Shown: positions 1 through 9,269 of the stretch, one piece after another
How the letters are laid out: every line of letters begins with the position of its first letter
How positions within the stretch are numbered: the first letter of the stretch is position 1
Assembly (NCBI RefSeq): GCF_001429505.1
Contig: NZ_LMJW01000022.1
Coordinates: 688,853-752,852, forward strand
Direction of reading: 5' to 3'
Source: Allobosea sp. Root483D1
GTDB lineage: Bacteria > Pseudomonadota > Alphaproteobacteria > Rhizobiales > Beijerinckiaceae
Length of the DNA: 64,000 nt
Notes under the pieces: model-generated
The model's input: only the letters and a program-made list of their open reading frames with translations
What the model was told of the DNA's origin: nothing
The model's database searches: none
Translations under genes and position numbers: made by a program

Positions 1-1263
<1,263 letters not shown>

Positions 1264-1287
1264 GCCCAGCGCTCGCGCATAGAGAGA

Positions 1288-1317
1288 GGCCGCCGGTACT
1301 GCCGGCGGCCTTTTCTT
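1288..1317 (+). terminator. Rho-independent terminator of lon
   Basis: Perfect 9-bp stem GGCCGCCGG / CCGGCGGCC with a 5-nt loop, followed directly by TTTTCTT. It lies 24 bases after the lon stop codon. Confidence 0.9.
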
Positions 1318-1384
1318 GTTGGCCGGGCCCTTGAGCCGCACCCTGCGTCATAGCCTAGCGCTGAATCAGGAGGTGCCGACCAGC

Positions 1385-2461
1385 ATGCCAAGCAAGGGTG
1401 AGATCTGGCTCGAAGCCAATGAGTGCGCCGCCCGGATCGGGCTGTCGAAGCGGGCACTGCGGCTCTACGAGGAGCACGGCCTGATCCGGCCGCGGCGAAC
1501 CGAGAAGGGCTGGCGCCTCTACGGTGCCGACGAGATCGCCCGTCTGCACGAGATCCTGGCGCTGAAGCGGCTGGGCCTGAGCCTGCAACGAATCACCGCG
1601 CTGCTGCAGGGCAGGGCGACCGATCTCGCCGGGATACTCGCCATCCAGCACGACCTGCTCGCCGAACAGCGCGAGCGGGCCGAGCAGGGCCTTGCTCTCG
1701 TCCGCGCTGCTCGAGCCAAGCTCGCGACCGGCACCTCCCTCACGACAGATGAACTGATCAAGCTCGCGAAGGAGGCCAACATGACTGAGAACACCACCGA
1801 CACCGTCGCCTGGCGGCGCTACGAGCAGGCGCGGCCGCGCACGCAGACCAAGATCGATCCACGCCGCTTCGAGCGGTGCACCGGCTTCTACCGGCATCCC
1901 GCCGGCCTCGTCATGACCGTCAGCCTCGAAGGCGATCGCTTCTTCCTTCAGCTTACGGGGCAGCCCAAGGTCGAGCTCTTCGCCGAGAGCGACAGCATTT
2001 TCTTCCTGAGGGTCGTGCCGGCGCAGCTCACCTTCACGCCCGGCGATGACGGTAGGGTCGATGTGCTGATCCTGCATCAGGGCGGGCACGACAGTGTCGC
2101 GCCCCGGATCGACGAGGCGGAGGCGAAGCGCCTGGGCAATGAGCTCGGAGAACGCGTCCGCAATCGGACCCCGGATCCGCGCAGCGAGGCGACATTGCGC
2201 GAGCTGCTCGAACAGCAGCAGCGCGGCAGCATGCCATTCGAGCTGTTGAGCGACGAACTGGCCGAGCTGGTGCGTGAGCAGCAGCCGATCGTCAGCGCGG
2301 AGCTCGAATCGAAGGGCGGGCTGCAATCGCTCGGCTTCCGCCGTGTCGGCGAAGACGGCGTCGACATCTACGAGGCGCAGTTCGCCGAAGGCTCCCTGCA
2401 ATGCGGCATCGGCTTCGGGCAGGACGGCAGGGTCCACACGCTCTGGATGCTGCCGGCCTGA
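1385..2461 (+). CDS. MerR-family transcriptional regulator with a large C-terminal domain
   Basis: Predicted DNA-binding regulator of 358 residues. The N-terminal ~75 residues form a MerR winged helix (ARIGLSKRALRLYEEHGLI) followed by a helical linker. MerR proteins are usually 120-270 residues; here a further ~220 residues follow, including a stretch (FTGFYRHPAGLVM-like, then LTGQPKVELFAESDSIFFLR) that resembles the beta-barrel DUF3471-type domain found attached to beta-lactamase-like enzymes. No metal-binding cysteine cluster of the CueR/ZntR type is present, so a small-molecule effector is more likely. The ATG at 1385 was chosen because AGGAGGT (1368-1374) sits 10 nt upstream; a longer frame from 1316 would start inside the lon terminator. 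Target genes are unknown. Confidence 0.85.
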   Translation: MPSKGEIWLEANECAARIGLSKRALRLYEEHGLIRPRRTEKGWRLYGADEIARLHEILALKRLGLSLQRITALLQGRATDLAGILAIQHDLLAEQRERAEQGLALVRAARAKLATGTSLTTDELIKLAKEANMTENTTDTVAWRRYEQARPRTQTKIDPRRFERCTGFYRHPAGLVMTVSLEGDRFFLQLTGQPKVELFAESDSIFFLRVVPAQLTFTPGDDGRVDVLILHQGGHDSVAPRIDEAEAKRLGNELGERVRNRTPDPRSEATLRELLEQQQRGSMPFELLSDELAELVREQQPIVSAELESKGGLQSLGFRRVGEDGVDIYEAQFAEGSLQCGIGFGQDGRVHTLWMLPA

Positions 2462-2480
2462 GCTGACCGAAGGGGAAGGC

Positions 2481-2556
<76 letters not shown>

Positions 2557-2565
2557 TTGTCCGCC

Positions 2566-2593
2566 GTTTAAGGCCATGGGGCCGGCTTCGCAA
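2566..2593 (-). promoter_or_regulatory. weak candidate promoter for tRNA-Val
   Basis: On the minus strand TTGCGA and TTAAAC are separated by 16 nt, ending 9 nt before the tRNA 5' end. Both hexamers are imperfect, so this is only a suggestion. Confidence 0.3.
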
Positions 2594-2844
2594 GCCACAG
2601 CACGCGGCGTGCGAAGCTTTTGCCCGGCGGCGAGCGCCCAGCGAGGAACGGCTCATGGCCTGAAAGACCCCAGCCCGCCACGCCGGAGCAGGCACGAAAG
2701 ACGGCGGCCGAGATTCGCCGTCCCCAGGCGAGAGCAATGAGGGATCATCCTTGCATCGCCTCAGTCGGGAAACCGGGAAACCACCAGTTTCAGACCTCTT
2801 CCCCCGGACTTTGGAGACGATCGATATTTTGACGGCTTCGGTGC

Positions 2845-2873
2845 TTGACAGTCAGGGCCCGGGGCCATAATCC
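2845..2873 (+). promoter_or_regulatory. sigma-70 type promoter of tRNA-Asp
   Basis: Consensus -35 box TTGACA (2845-2850), 17-nt spacer, -10 box TAATCC (2868-2873). The predicted start near 2880 would give a leader of about 28 nt before the tRNA. Confidence 0.75.
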
Positions 2874-2908
2874 CAACCCCGCCGGGGACATGTTCCTCCG
2901 CCGCCCGC

Positions 2909-2985
2909 GCGGGCGTAGCTCAGTTGGTTAGAGTGCCGGCCTGTCACGCCGGAGGTCGCGGGTTCGAGCCCCGTCGCCCGCGCCA
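2909..2985 (+). tRNA. tRNA-Asp (anticodon GTC)
   Basis: A 77-nt cloverleaf: acceptor GCGGGCG/CGCCCGC, D-arm GTAGCTCAGTTGGTTAGAG, anticodon stem CCGGC/GCCGG around CTGTCAC, T-loop GTTCGAGC, encoded CCA. GTC decodes aspartate. The block of catabolic genes begins about 210 bases downstream. Confidence 0.97.
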
Positions 2986-3196
2986 TTTTCCGATAGATAT
3001 TTCAATCTGTTACAAGCCTTTCCTCGTTCGAGGCCGATGCCGTTTGGCGTCTGACCGGCTCCTTCGTTATTACGAGCCGCTTGCGCTCGCGGCGCAAGCC
3101 CTTCGTCTCTGACGCGAACCGCGCCGACCTGGAAACCAGGCTTGTTTTCGGATGGGGCCCGCCGGTGCCATGCCTGTTCAAGGCAGGCTCTTCCCG

Positions 3197-4747
3197 TCAG
3201 CGCGAGTGGCGCGCGAGCCAGTCCGCGGCCAGGTCGCGGTCCTGCTCCCCGAGCGCGTGTCCGGCCCGGATGACATGCGTCTCGACGTCTGCGCCGGCTC
3301 GGCGCAGCGCGGTTTTGAGGGGCGCGGCCAGATCGCGATAGGGGTCCTCGGCGCCGGTGAGCATCAGCACCGAGGTGCCGGGCAGCGCCGCGGCCGGCGG
3401 CTCCTCCAGCACCGCCGCGGGGCGCAGGAGCACCGCCCGCTGCGCCAGCCCGGGATGGAGCAGCATGGCCGCCGCGAGCAGGTTGGCGCCGTTCGAATAG
3501 CCGAGGAAGACGAGACGCTCCGGCGCGAGGCCGTAAGCTGTCCGCGCCTCTTCCGTGAAGGCGGCGAGAGCCCCGGCCTCGAAGCGGATGTCGTCCTGAT
3601 CGAAGGACAGTTCGGAATGGCGCCGGAACCAGCGCGCGGTTCCGTCCTCGGTGCTGCGGCCACGCAGGCCGAGCAGGATGGCATGGGGTGCGATCCGGTG
3701 CGCGAGCGGCATCAGGTCGGCTTCGTTGCCGCCGCTGCCATGGAGCAGCACGATCGCGCTGCCGTCGGTGTCTGCGGGCTGATGGAAACGATGGATGAAG
3801 GGCAGCTCGCGATAGATGACCCGCTCCTCACCGGGCAGGGCGAACTGCGGCAGCACGACCCGGATGGCGTCGCTTTCATCTTGCGCAGCTGGTGGAACGA
3901 AGAGCCTGTCGCCGAGGGTTTCGATCGGCTCGTCGACGGTGAAGCCGGGGCCGTCGGTCGCGAATTCAATCAGCGTGCCGCCTGGCTCGCGCACATAGAG
4001 CGAGGTGAAATACTGGCGGTCGTGCAGGGTGGTCGGGCTGGAGTTCAGCTTCGAGAGATCGCGCTCGACGTCTGAAAGCTGGGCCGTGTCCGAGACACGG
4101 ACCGCGACATGGTCCGCGGTGCCGGTGCCGGGGATGCCCGGCCAGAAGCCGCCGGCATCGCGGACATCGAGACTGTCGCCGGTCTCGGAGCGCAGGCGCT
4201 CTGTGCTGCCTTCGCGGCCCTGGCGGGCAAATCCCGCATAGGTGGTGAGGAAATGCACGGTTTCCTCGTTCGTCGCGGAGAGCAGCGTCACGCCGCGCAG
4301 GCGGTGGATGCGGTGCTCCGGTGGAATGCCGGCGGATGTCCAGCCTTCGCCGTACAGCGTGCTGCCGACCAGCTTCACCACGAAGCCGTCCGGATCGCGC
4401 AGGCGCAAGACGGTTTCGCCGAACTCCTGCAGCGGCCCTTCGACCGCCACCCCGAAGCGCAGGGCGCGCTCGAGCCAGAAGCCGATCGCGGCCGGTGCAA
4501 CGGCAAAGGCGATCTCGCTGACCTGGCCATGGCCGGCGCGCCCGGGCGAGCCGTCCTCCCAGACCAGGAACGTGACGAGCGAGCCGGGCGAGCCGCGCTC
4601 GTCGCCATAGAAGAGATGGAGCTGGCGGGCGTCCTCGTAGCCGCCGGTGCGCTTCACCAGGCGCAGGCCGAGGAAGCCGAGATAGAAATCGACATTGGCC
4701 TGCACCTTCCGGGTGATCAGGGTGACGTGGTGAACACCGCTCGTCAT
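3197..4747 (-). CDS. fusion of a two-domain VOC ring-cleaving dioxygenase with an alpha/beta-hydrolase (phospholipase/carboxylesterase type)
   Basis: 516 residues. Residues 1 to ~290 form two vicinal-oxygen-chelate domains like MhqO/LinE-type ring-cleaving dioxygenases: HHVTLI at the N-terminus, DHVAVRV opening the second domain and GTLIEFA near its end supply plausible metal ligands. Residues ~320-516 form an alpha/beta-hydrolase with LLHGSGG, nucleophile motif LGYSNGAN (Ser about residue 416), acid in GAEDPY and histidine in AGHALG. In Bacillus such enzymes are encoded by separate mhq genes against quinones; here they are one polypeptide. A glutathione- or thiol-independent hydroquinone/quinone detoxification or aromatic ring-opening role is inferred, with hydrolysis of the product by the second half. 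Start at 4747 is supported by GGAGGG 9-14 nt upstream; the frame extends 33 codons further without support. Confidence 0.85.
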   Translation of the reverse strand: MTSGVHHVTLITRKVQANVDFYLGFLGLRLVKRTGGYEDARQLHLFYGDERGSPGSLVTFLVWEDGSPGRAGHGQVSEIAFAVAPAAIGFWLERALRFGVAVEGPLQEFGETVLRLRDPDGFVVKLVGSTLYGEGWTSAGIPPEHRIHRLRGVTLLSATNEETVHFLTTYAGFARQGREGSTERLRSETGDSLDVRDAGGFWPGIPGTGTADHVAVRVSDTAQLSDVERDLSKLNSSPTTLHDRQYFTSLYVREPGGTLIEFATDGPGFTVDEPIETLGDRLFVPPAAQDESDAIRVVLPQFALPGEERVIYRELPFIHRFHQPADTDGSAIVLLHGSGGNEADLMPLAHRIAPHAILLGLRGRSTEDGTARWFRRHSELSFDQDDIRFEAGALAAFTEEARTAYGLAPERLVFLGYSNGANLLAAAMLLHPGLAQRAVLLRPAAVLEEPPAAALPGTSVLMLTGAEDPYRDLAAPLKTALRRAGADVETHVIRAGHALGEQDRDLAADWLARHSR

Positions 4748-4911
4748 GACAGATTTCCCTCCGCCAGAACCTGGCCATCCCTTGTCGAGGCCTGCCGCAG
4801 GTCGAGCATGGGGCAGGGCATGCTCCGACCTGCTGCGAGCCGGCATCAGGTAGCCTTCGGGACGTCCGAAAGAAAGTCCAGCAGCGCCGGCGGGTCTTCA
4901 GAAGGCCGTTC

Positions 4912-5742
4912 TCAGCCGAGTCTGGCCACGGCGCGCAAATCCTCGGCCGTGGTCGAAGGCAGTCCGAAGAACTCCAGATAGGCCGGGATCTGCTCGAACA
5001 GCATGTCGGTGCCGACCTGCACGTCGCAGCCGCGCTGCCGGGCGGCGGCCAGGAAGGGCGTGATGGCCTGCGCCATCACCACCTCGCCGACGAAGGCGGT
5101 GGCCGGCAGGCGTTCGACGTCGAGCGGCAGGGGATCGTTCGGCTTCATTCCGAGCGGCGTCGCATTGATCACGATGTCGAAGCCGGCCGGGTCGTTCGAG
5201 CCGGTCGAAACCCTGAGCGCGGCATGGTAGTGCGCCAGCCGCTGCCCAAGCGCCTCGGCCGCCCCGTCATTCATGTCGAACAAGGCAAGCTCGGCGACGC
5301 CGGCCTTGGCGAGCGATGCTGCGATGGCCGAGCCAACGCCTCCGGCACCGACGACGAGCGCCCGCGCGCCTTTGAGCTTGCGGCCCTTGCGCAGCACGCC
5401 GCGCACGAAGCCTTCGCCGTCGAACATGTCGCCGGTCAGCCGGCCGTCGGCCTCGCGGCGGACCGCGTTGCAGGCGCCGGAGATCGCCGCCGTCGGCGTC
5501 AGCTCGTCGACGAGCCCGGTCGTCACCACCTTGTGCGGCATTGTGATGAGCGCGCCATGCGCATTCGAAAGCCGGAAGAACAGCTTGAGGAAATCGGGAT
5601 AGTCCTCGCTGCGGCTGCCCATCGGCACGACCACCGCATCGATGCCCTCGCGTTCGAAATAGGGATTGTAGATCAGGGGCGCCTTGAAGCTCTCGGTCGG
5701 GTAGCCGAGATGGCCGATGAGTTTGGTCTTTCCGCTGATCAT
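4912..5742 (-). CDS. shikimate/quinate 5-dehydrogenase (AroE family), probably catabolic
   Basis: 276 residues. AroE-type substrate domain with catalytic lysine in TMPHK (K71) and aspartate in DMFDGEG (D108), then a Rossmann fold with GAGGVG (132-137). An aspartate (D156, in ALFDMND) ends the second beta strand where NADP-dependent AroE enzymes have a basic patch, which favours NAD and hence an oxidative quinate/shikimate-degrading role. It lies immediately downstream of the BKACE and pca genes on the same strand (86-nt gap), fitting conversion of quinate or shikimate towards dehydroshikimate and protocatechuate. ATG at 5742 has AGGAG 9 nt upstream. The biosynthetic aroE is presumably elsewhere. 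NAD preference is an inference from one residue. Confidence 0.85.
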   Translation of the reverse strand: MISGKTKLIGHLGYPTESFKAPLIYNPYFEREGIDAVVVPMGSRSEDYPDFLKLFFRLSNAHGALITMPHKVVTTGLVDELTPTAAISGACNAVRREADGRLTGDMFDGEGFVRGVLRKGRKLKGARALVVGAGGVGSAIAASLAKAGVAELALFDMNDGAAEALGQRLAHYHAALRVSTGSNDPAGFDIVINATPLGMKPNDPLPLDVERLPATAFVGEVVMAQAITPFLAAARQRGCDVQVGTDMLFEQIPAYLEFFGLPSTTAEDLRAVARLG

Positions 5743-5828
5743 GCGACGCAGCTCCTGTTCGAGGTCAGGCTCGATATCCCCGGAAAGGCCTTGGACGAGC
5801 GGTACGGAAATCCGCCGCGCCGCCCTCC

Positions 5829-6665
5829 TTACGCCTTCAGCGGAATGCCGAGGATGTCCCGCGCCTGCTGCCAGGTCGCGACCGGGCGGCCGTATTGCCG
5901 GCAGAGCTCTGCAGCCCGCTCGACCAGGGCCGCGTTCGAGGGCGCGAGCCGCTCGCGATCCAGGCGCACATTGTCCTCGAGCCCGGTGCGGGCGTGGCCG
6001 CCGGCGGCGATCGCCCATTCGTTCAGGACGATCTGGTTCGAGCCGATGCCGGCGGCGCACCAGGGCGCGTTCACGCCGAACAGGCGCTTCACGGTATGGA
6101 TGTAATAGTCGAACACGTCGCGATCGACCGGCATCGCGTTCTTCACGCCCATCACGAACTGGACGTAAGGACGGTCGACGATCTGCCCCCGTTTCCACAT
6201 CTCGTGCGCCTTGAGGATGTGGGAGAGGTCGAAGGCCTCGATCTCCGGCTTGACGCCATGGGTCGCCATCTCGGCGGCGAGCCAGTCGACCAGATCCGGC
6301 GCGTTCTCGTAGACGCGGGTCGGGAAGTTGTTCGAGCCGACGGCGAGCGAAGCCATGTCGGGGCGCAGTGACAGCATGGCGCCGCGCGCCTGGCCGGCGC
6401 CCGAGCGGCCGCCGGTCGAGAGCTGGACGATCAGCCCGGGGCAGTGCTTTTCGAGCCCCTCCTTCAGGCGGCCATAGCGCTCGGGGTCCGAGGTCGGCTT
6501 GCCCTCGTCGTCGCGCACATGGCAGTGCGCGATGCTGGCGCCGGCCTCGAAGGCCTCCTGGGTGCTCTCGATCTGCTCGGCGACTGTGATCGGAACCGCC
6601 GGGTTGCTGGCCTTGGTCGGAAGCGAGCCGGTGATGGCGACACAGATGATGCAGGGCTGCGACAT
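5829..6665 (-). CDS. BKACE/DUF849 family beta-keto acid cleavage enzyme
   Basis: 278 residues, the usual length for this family of TIM-barrel zinc enzymes (type member Kce, 3-keto-5-aminohexanoate cleavage enzyme), which react a beta-keto acid with acetyl-CoA to give acetoacetate and a CoA ester. The zinc motif HCH (H47, H49) in SIAHCHVRD and the conserved STGGRSG and NNFPTRVYENAP segments are visible. Its position between pcaG (3-nt gap) and the quinate/shikimate dehydrogenase suggests that beta-ketoadipate is the substrate, giving succinyl-CoA and acetoacetate. That would replace the PcaIJ transferase and PcaF thiolase, neither of which is encoded here. Family assignment is firm; the substrate is inferred from context. 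Confidence 0.9.
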   Translation of the reverse strand: MSQPCIICVAITGSLPTKASNPAVPITVAEQIESTQEAFEAGASIAHCHVRDDEGKPTSDPERYGRLKEGLEKHCPGLIVQLSTGGRSGAGQARGAMLSLRPDMASLAVGSNNFPTRVYENAPDLVDWLAAEMATHGVKPEIEAFDLSHILKAHEMWKRGQIVDRPYVQFVMGVKNAMPVDRDVFDYYIHTVKRLFGVNAPWCAAGIGSNQIVLNEWAIAAGGHARTGLEDNVRLDRERLAPSNAALVERAAELCRQYGRPVATWQQARDILGIPLKA

Positions 6666-6668
6666 GGC

Positions 6669-7280
6669 TCAGACGTCCAGGAAGACGGTTTCGCCTTCGC
6701 CCTGAAGGCGGATGTCGAAACGGTAGGTTCCAGTGGCGGTGCGGCGGGCGATCAGCGTCCGGCGGCGGTCCTCCTGCTCGATCAGGTTCAGCACCGGGTC
6801 CGCGCCATTGTCCTCGTCCTCGAAATACATGCGGGTGTTGAGGCCGATATTGATGCCGCGGGAGACGAGCCACAGGTTGATGTGCGGCGCCATCATGCGC
6901 TTGTTCCGCCCCGGCACGGGACCGGGCTTGATCGTCTCGAAGCTCCACAGACCGGTATCGAAATCGGTGATGATGCGGCCCCAGCCGCGAAAGCCCGGCG
7001 CGACCTCGGCATGACGCGAATCTTCCGGATGCGGATAGATGCCGTTGGCATCGGCCTGCCAGGCCTCGATAAGGATGTCCTTCACCGGCGCGCCGGTGCC
7101 GTCATAGACGAGGCCCTCGATCCGGATTCGCTCACCCGGAACGCCCTGGGCAGCGATCTCCCAGCCCAGTTCGCGGCGATAGATGTCGAAGCCGGCAGCA
7201 CCCGGCGCGAGGCCGATATGGACATAGGGGCCGGCGGTCTGGGAGGCGGTTTCCTTGAGATAGGGCAAGGGCTGGACCAT
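6669..7280 (-). CDS. pcaG: protocatechuate 3,4-dioxygenase alpha subunit
   Basis: 203 residues, normal for PcaG. With PcaH it forms the Fe(III) enzyme that opens protocatechuate between the two hydroxyls to beta-carboxy-cis,cis-muconate. The family motif IEGLVYDGTGAPVKDILIEAWQADANG and the APHINLWLVSRGIN segment are present; the iron ligands are carried by the beta subunit, as is normal. The start at 7280 has GGAGGGG upstream and lies only 2 nt after the pcaH stop, so the two subunits are translationally coupled. The upstream in-frame extension overlaps pcaH and is discarded. Confidence 0.96.
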   Translation of the reverse strand: MVQPLPYLKETASQTAGPYVHIGLAPGAAGFDIYRRELGWEIAAQGVPGERIRIEGLVYDGTGAPVKDILIEAWQADANGIYPHPEDSRHAEVAPGFRGWGRIITDFDTGLWSFETIKPGPVPGRNKRMMAPHINLWLVSRGINIGLNTRMYFEDEDNGADPVLNLIEQEDRRRTLIARRTATGTYRFDIRLQGEGETVFLDV

Positions 7281-7282
7281 GG

Positions 7283-8005
7283 TCAGTTCCCCTCCAGGCG
7301 GTTCTCGAACAGGGTCGAGCGGCGGCCGCGCAGCACGATGTCGAACTTGTAGGCGAGACAATCCAGCGGCACGGCGGCGTTCGTGTCCAGCGGCGCGATG
7401 AGCTGCTCGATGGCGCGCTGGTCCGGGATCGTTTCGATGATCGGACATTTCGCGATCAGCGGGTCGCCCTCGAAATACATCTGCGTGATCAGGCGCTGGA
7501 CAAAGGCGGTGCCAAAGACCGAGACATGGATATGGGCCGGGCGCCAGCTGTTCACCCAGTTGCGCCAGGGATAGGCGCCGGGCTTGATCGTGCGGAAGAA
7601 GTAGTAGCCGTTCTCGTCCGTCAGCGTCCGCCCGCAGCCGCCGAAGTTCGGATCGATCGGCGCGAGGTAGCTGTCCTTCCTGTGGCGGTAGCGCCCGCCG
7701 GCATTGGCCTGCCAGATCTCGACCAGCGTGTTCGGTACGGCACGGCCGTTTTCGTCGAGGACGCGGCCATGGACGATGATGCGCTCGCCGATCGGATCGC
7801 CGGCCTTGGCGTAGTTCTTGATCAGATCGTTGTCGATCGGGTCGATGTCGCTGTGGCCGAAGGTCGGGCCGGTGATCTCCGACATCGAGCCTTGCAGCGA
7901 GAGCATGGCGAGCCGCGGGCTGCGCCCGACCGAGGTCTTGTAGTTCGGCGTCAGTGCAGGCGGCTGCAGGAGGCGGTCCCGCTGGTAGAACTCGGCTGGC
8001 TTCAT
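7283..8005 (-). CDS. pcaH: protocatechuate 3,4-dioxygenase beta subunit
   Basis: 240 residues, the normal length of PcaH. The four iron ligands can be recognised: tyrosines in GRYRHRKDSY and GAYPWRNW, and the two histidines of RPAHIHVS. The N-terminal segment with TPNYKTSVGRSP is typical of the family. ATG at 8005 is preceded by GGAGGAAAA 3-11 nt upstream. The gene follows pcaC after 13 nt and precedes pcaG by 2 nt, in the operon order D-C-H-G used by Hyphomicrobiales. Confidence 0.97.
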   Translation of the reverse strand: MKPAEFYQRDRLLQPPALTPNYKTSVGRSPRLAMLSLQGSMSEITGPTFGHSDIDPIDNDLIKNYAKAGDPIGERIIVHGRVLDENGRAVPNTLVEIWQANAGGRYRHRKDSYLAPIDPNFGGCGRTLTDENGYYFFRTIKPGAYPWRNWVNSWRPAHIHVSVFGTAFVQRLITQMYFEGDPLIAKCPIIETIPDQRAIEQLIAPLDTNAAVPLDCLAYKFDIVLRGRRSTLFENRLEGN

Positions 8006-8018
8006 GGCTTTTCCTCCC

Positions 8019-8405
8019 TCAGGCCTCTTGCTCTTGGGCCATGGCCGCGAAGATTTCCTTCGCGATCTTGATCGCATGGTTTGCGCGCGGGACGCCGGCA
8101 TAGATCGCGACGTGCAGGAGAGCTTCCATCACGTCGTCCTCGCTCGCGCCGGTGTTGCGCGTGGCGCGCAGATGCAAAGCGAGCTCTTCGTAATTGCCGA
8201 GCCCGGCCAGCAGCGCGATCGTCATCATCGAGCGCTCGCGCAGCGGCAGCGTCTTGCGCGCCCAGATATGGCCCCAGGCGGCATCGGTGATCAGCGCCTG
8301 GAAAGGTGCGTCGAATGCGGATTTGTTGGCCTCGGCGCGGCCGACATGGGCCTCGCCGAGGACGCGGCGGCGGATGGACATGCCTTTCTCGGCAAGTTCA
8401 GTCAT
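8019..8405 (-). CDS. pcaC: 4-carboxymuconolactone decarboxylase
   Basis: 128 residues, the full length of stand-alone PcaC. It decarboxylates gamma-carboxymuconolactone to beta-ketoadipate enol-lactone. The family core is visible as GHIWARKTLPLRERSM, GNYEELALHLRATRNTG and ALLHVAIYAGVPRA, the last containing the conserved histidine. Its start overlaps the pcaD stop by 8 nt, so translation is coupled. In some proteobacteria PcaC is fused to PcaD; here they are separate. Confidence 0.96.
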   Translation of the reverse strand: MTELAEKGMSIRRRVLGEAHVGRAEANKSAFDAPFQALITDAAWGHIWARKTLPLRERSMMTIALLAGLGNYEELALHLRATRNTGASEDDVMEALLHVAIYAGVPRANHAIKIAKEIFAAMAQEQEA

Positions 8406-9183
8406 GGGCGTGGGCCCTCAGGAAGGGGGACAGGATGGCGGCATAGGCCGCAGGGTCCTCGACGCAGGGCAGGTGCCCTGTGCCGGGAATGACGTGGAAG
8501 GCCGCACCGGGGATCAGATCGGCCGTCGCCTTGACCAGCTCCGCCGGAGAGGCGCCGTCGGCATCGCCCGCGATCGCCAGGACCGGCAGGCGCAATGCCG
8601 CGGTCTCGGCCGTCCGGTCGGCCTGCGACAGCGCCTTGCAGGCGGCGATGTAGCCATCGGCCGGGGTGCGGACCAGCATGTTGCGCCAGATGGGCAGATC
8701 CGGCCCCGCACGGAAGGCGGGGGCGAACCAGCGTTCCATGATGCCGTCGGCGATGTGCTCCAGCCCCTGGCGGGCAACCGCGTCGATGCGCGCCTGCCAG
8801 CTTTCGGCCGTGCCGAGCCTCGCCGCCGTGTTCGAGAGCACCAAAGCGCGAACGAGATCGGGGCGCAGGCTTGCCACGGCCTGGGCGATCAGCCCGCCGA
8901 TCGAGAGGCCGACGAAGACGACGGGCTTGCCCGCAACCGCCTCGATCAATGCGATGGCGTCGGCTGCCTGGCCGGCGATGTCGCTGCCGTCGCCCAGCGA
9001 CGAGAGGCCATGGCCCTGCTTGTCGTAGCGGATATAGCGCAGATCCCCGGGCAGCAGCGGCAGAACTGCATCCCAAAGCCGCAAATCCGTGCCGAGCGAG
9101 TTGGCGAAGACCACGGCGGGGGCACCGACCGGGCCGTCCGCGCGATAGTGGAGGGGGCCATAGGGGCGGGTCAGGGCTTGCAC
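8398..9183 (-). CDS. pcaD: 3-oxoadipate enol-lactonase
   Basis: 261 residues, an alpha/beta hydrolase that converts beta-ketoadipate enol-lactone to beta-ketoadipate. Visible features are the oxyanion region FANSLGTD, the nucleophile elbow GLSIGG (Ser ~95), the acid in AGDADGA and the histidine in GTGHLP. Translation starts at GTG (9183) with GGAGGAGA just upstream. It is the first gene of the pcaDCHG operon and is divergent from pcaQ across an 83-nt intergenic region. Confidence 0.95.
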   Translation of the reverse strand: MQALTRPYGPLHYRADGPVGAPAVVFANSLGTDLRLWDAVLPLLPGDLRYIRYDKQGHGLSSLGDGSDIAGQAADAIALIEAVAGKPVVFVGLSIGGLIAQAVASLRPDLVRALVLSNTAARLGTAESWQARIDAVARQGLEHIADGIMERWFAPAFRAGPDLPIWRNMLVRTPADGYIAACKALSQADRTAETAALRLPVLAIAGDADGASPAELVKATADLIPGAAFHVIPGTGHLPCVEDPAAYAAILSPFLRAHAHD

Positions 9184-9186
9184 GAT

Positions 9187-9269
9187 CTCTCCTCCTGCCC
9201 ATAACCTATCAGCGCAAAATTACGGCGAATAATGCAAAGATTGCTCGGAGTCATAATCAGGTGATTATG
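9187..9269. promoter_or_regulatory. divergent pcaD-pcaQ control region, copy A
   Basis: The 83 bases between the two divergent genes, including the pcaD ribosome binding site, ATAACC (9201-9206), the block CGAATAATGCAAAG and a palindrome at the pcaQ start. Sixty-one of 83 positions match, without gaps, an inverted second copy at 10344-10426. Binding of PcaQ is expected from the pca systems of Agrobacterium and Sinorhizobium, not proven here. Confidence 0.7.
9252..9269. promoter_or_regulatory. 18-bp perfect palindrome, probable PcaQ site
   Basis: CATAATCA-GG-TGATTATG, with 8-bp perfect arms, overlaps the pcaQ ATG (9267) and lies about 60-65 bp from the expected pcaD transcription start. This is the usual position of a LysR-type recognition site that activates the divergent gene and represses its own. 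Confidence 0.6.

Larger units (their letters stand above)
2557..2908. other. intergenic spacer between two divergent tRNA genes
   Basis: About 350 bases. Only the promoter of tRNA-Asp near its right end and the weak tRNA-Val promoter at its left end can be supported. No convincing coding frame is seen; short frames here lack ribosome binding sites. Confidence 0.6.

Noticed and set aside
2909..3196. tRNA-Asp as an attachment site of an integrative element
   Set aside because: No integrase, recombinase or repeat of the tRNA 3' end was found, so no attachment site is annotated; the idea is kept only as a synteny observation.
4912..6948. A 678-residue minus-strand frame that would fuse the AroE-like protein to an N-terminal domain
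   Set aside because: The part upstream of 5742 is out of frame with, and fully overlaps, the well-conserved BKACE gene. Its sequence is Arg/Pro-rich shadow, and a ribosome binding site supports the start at 5742.
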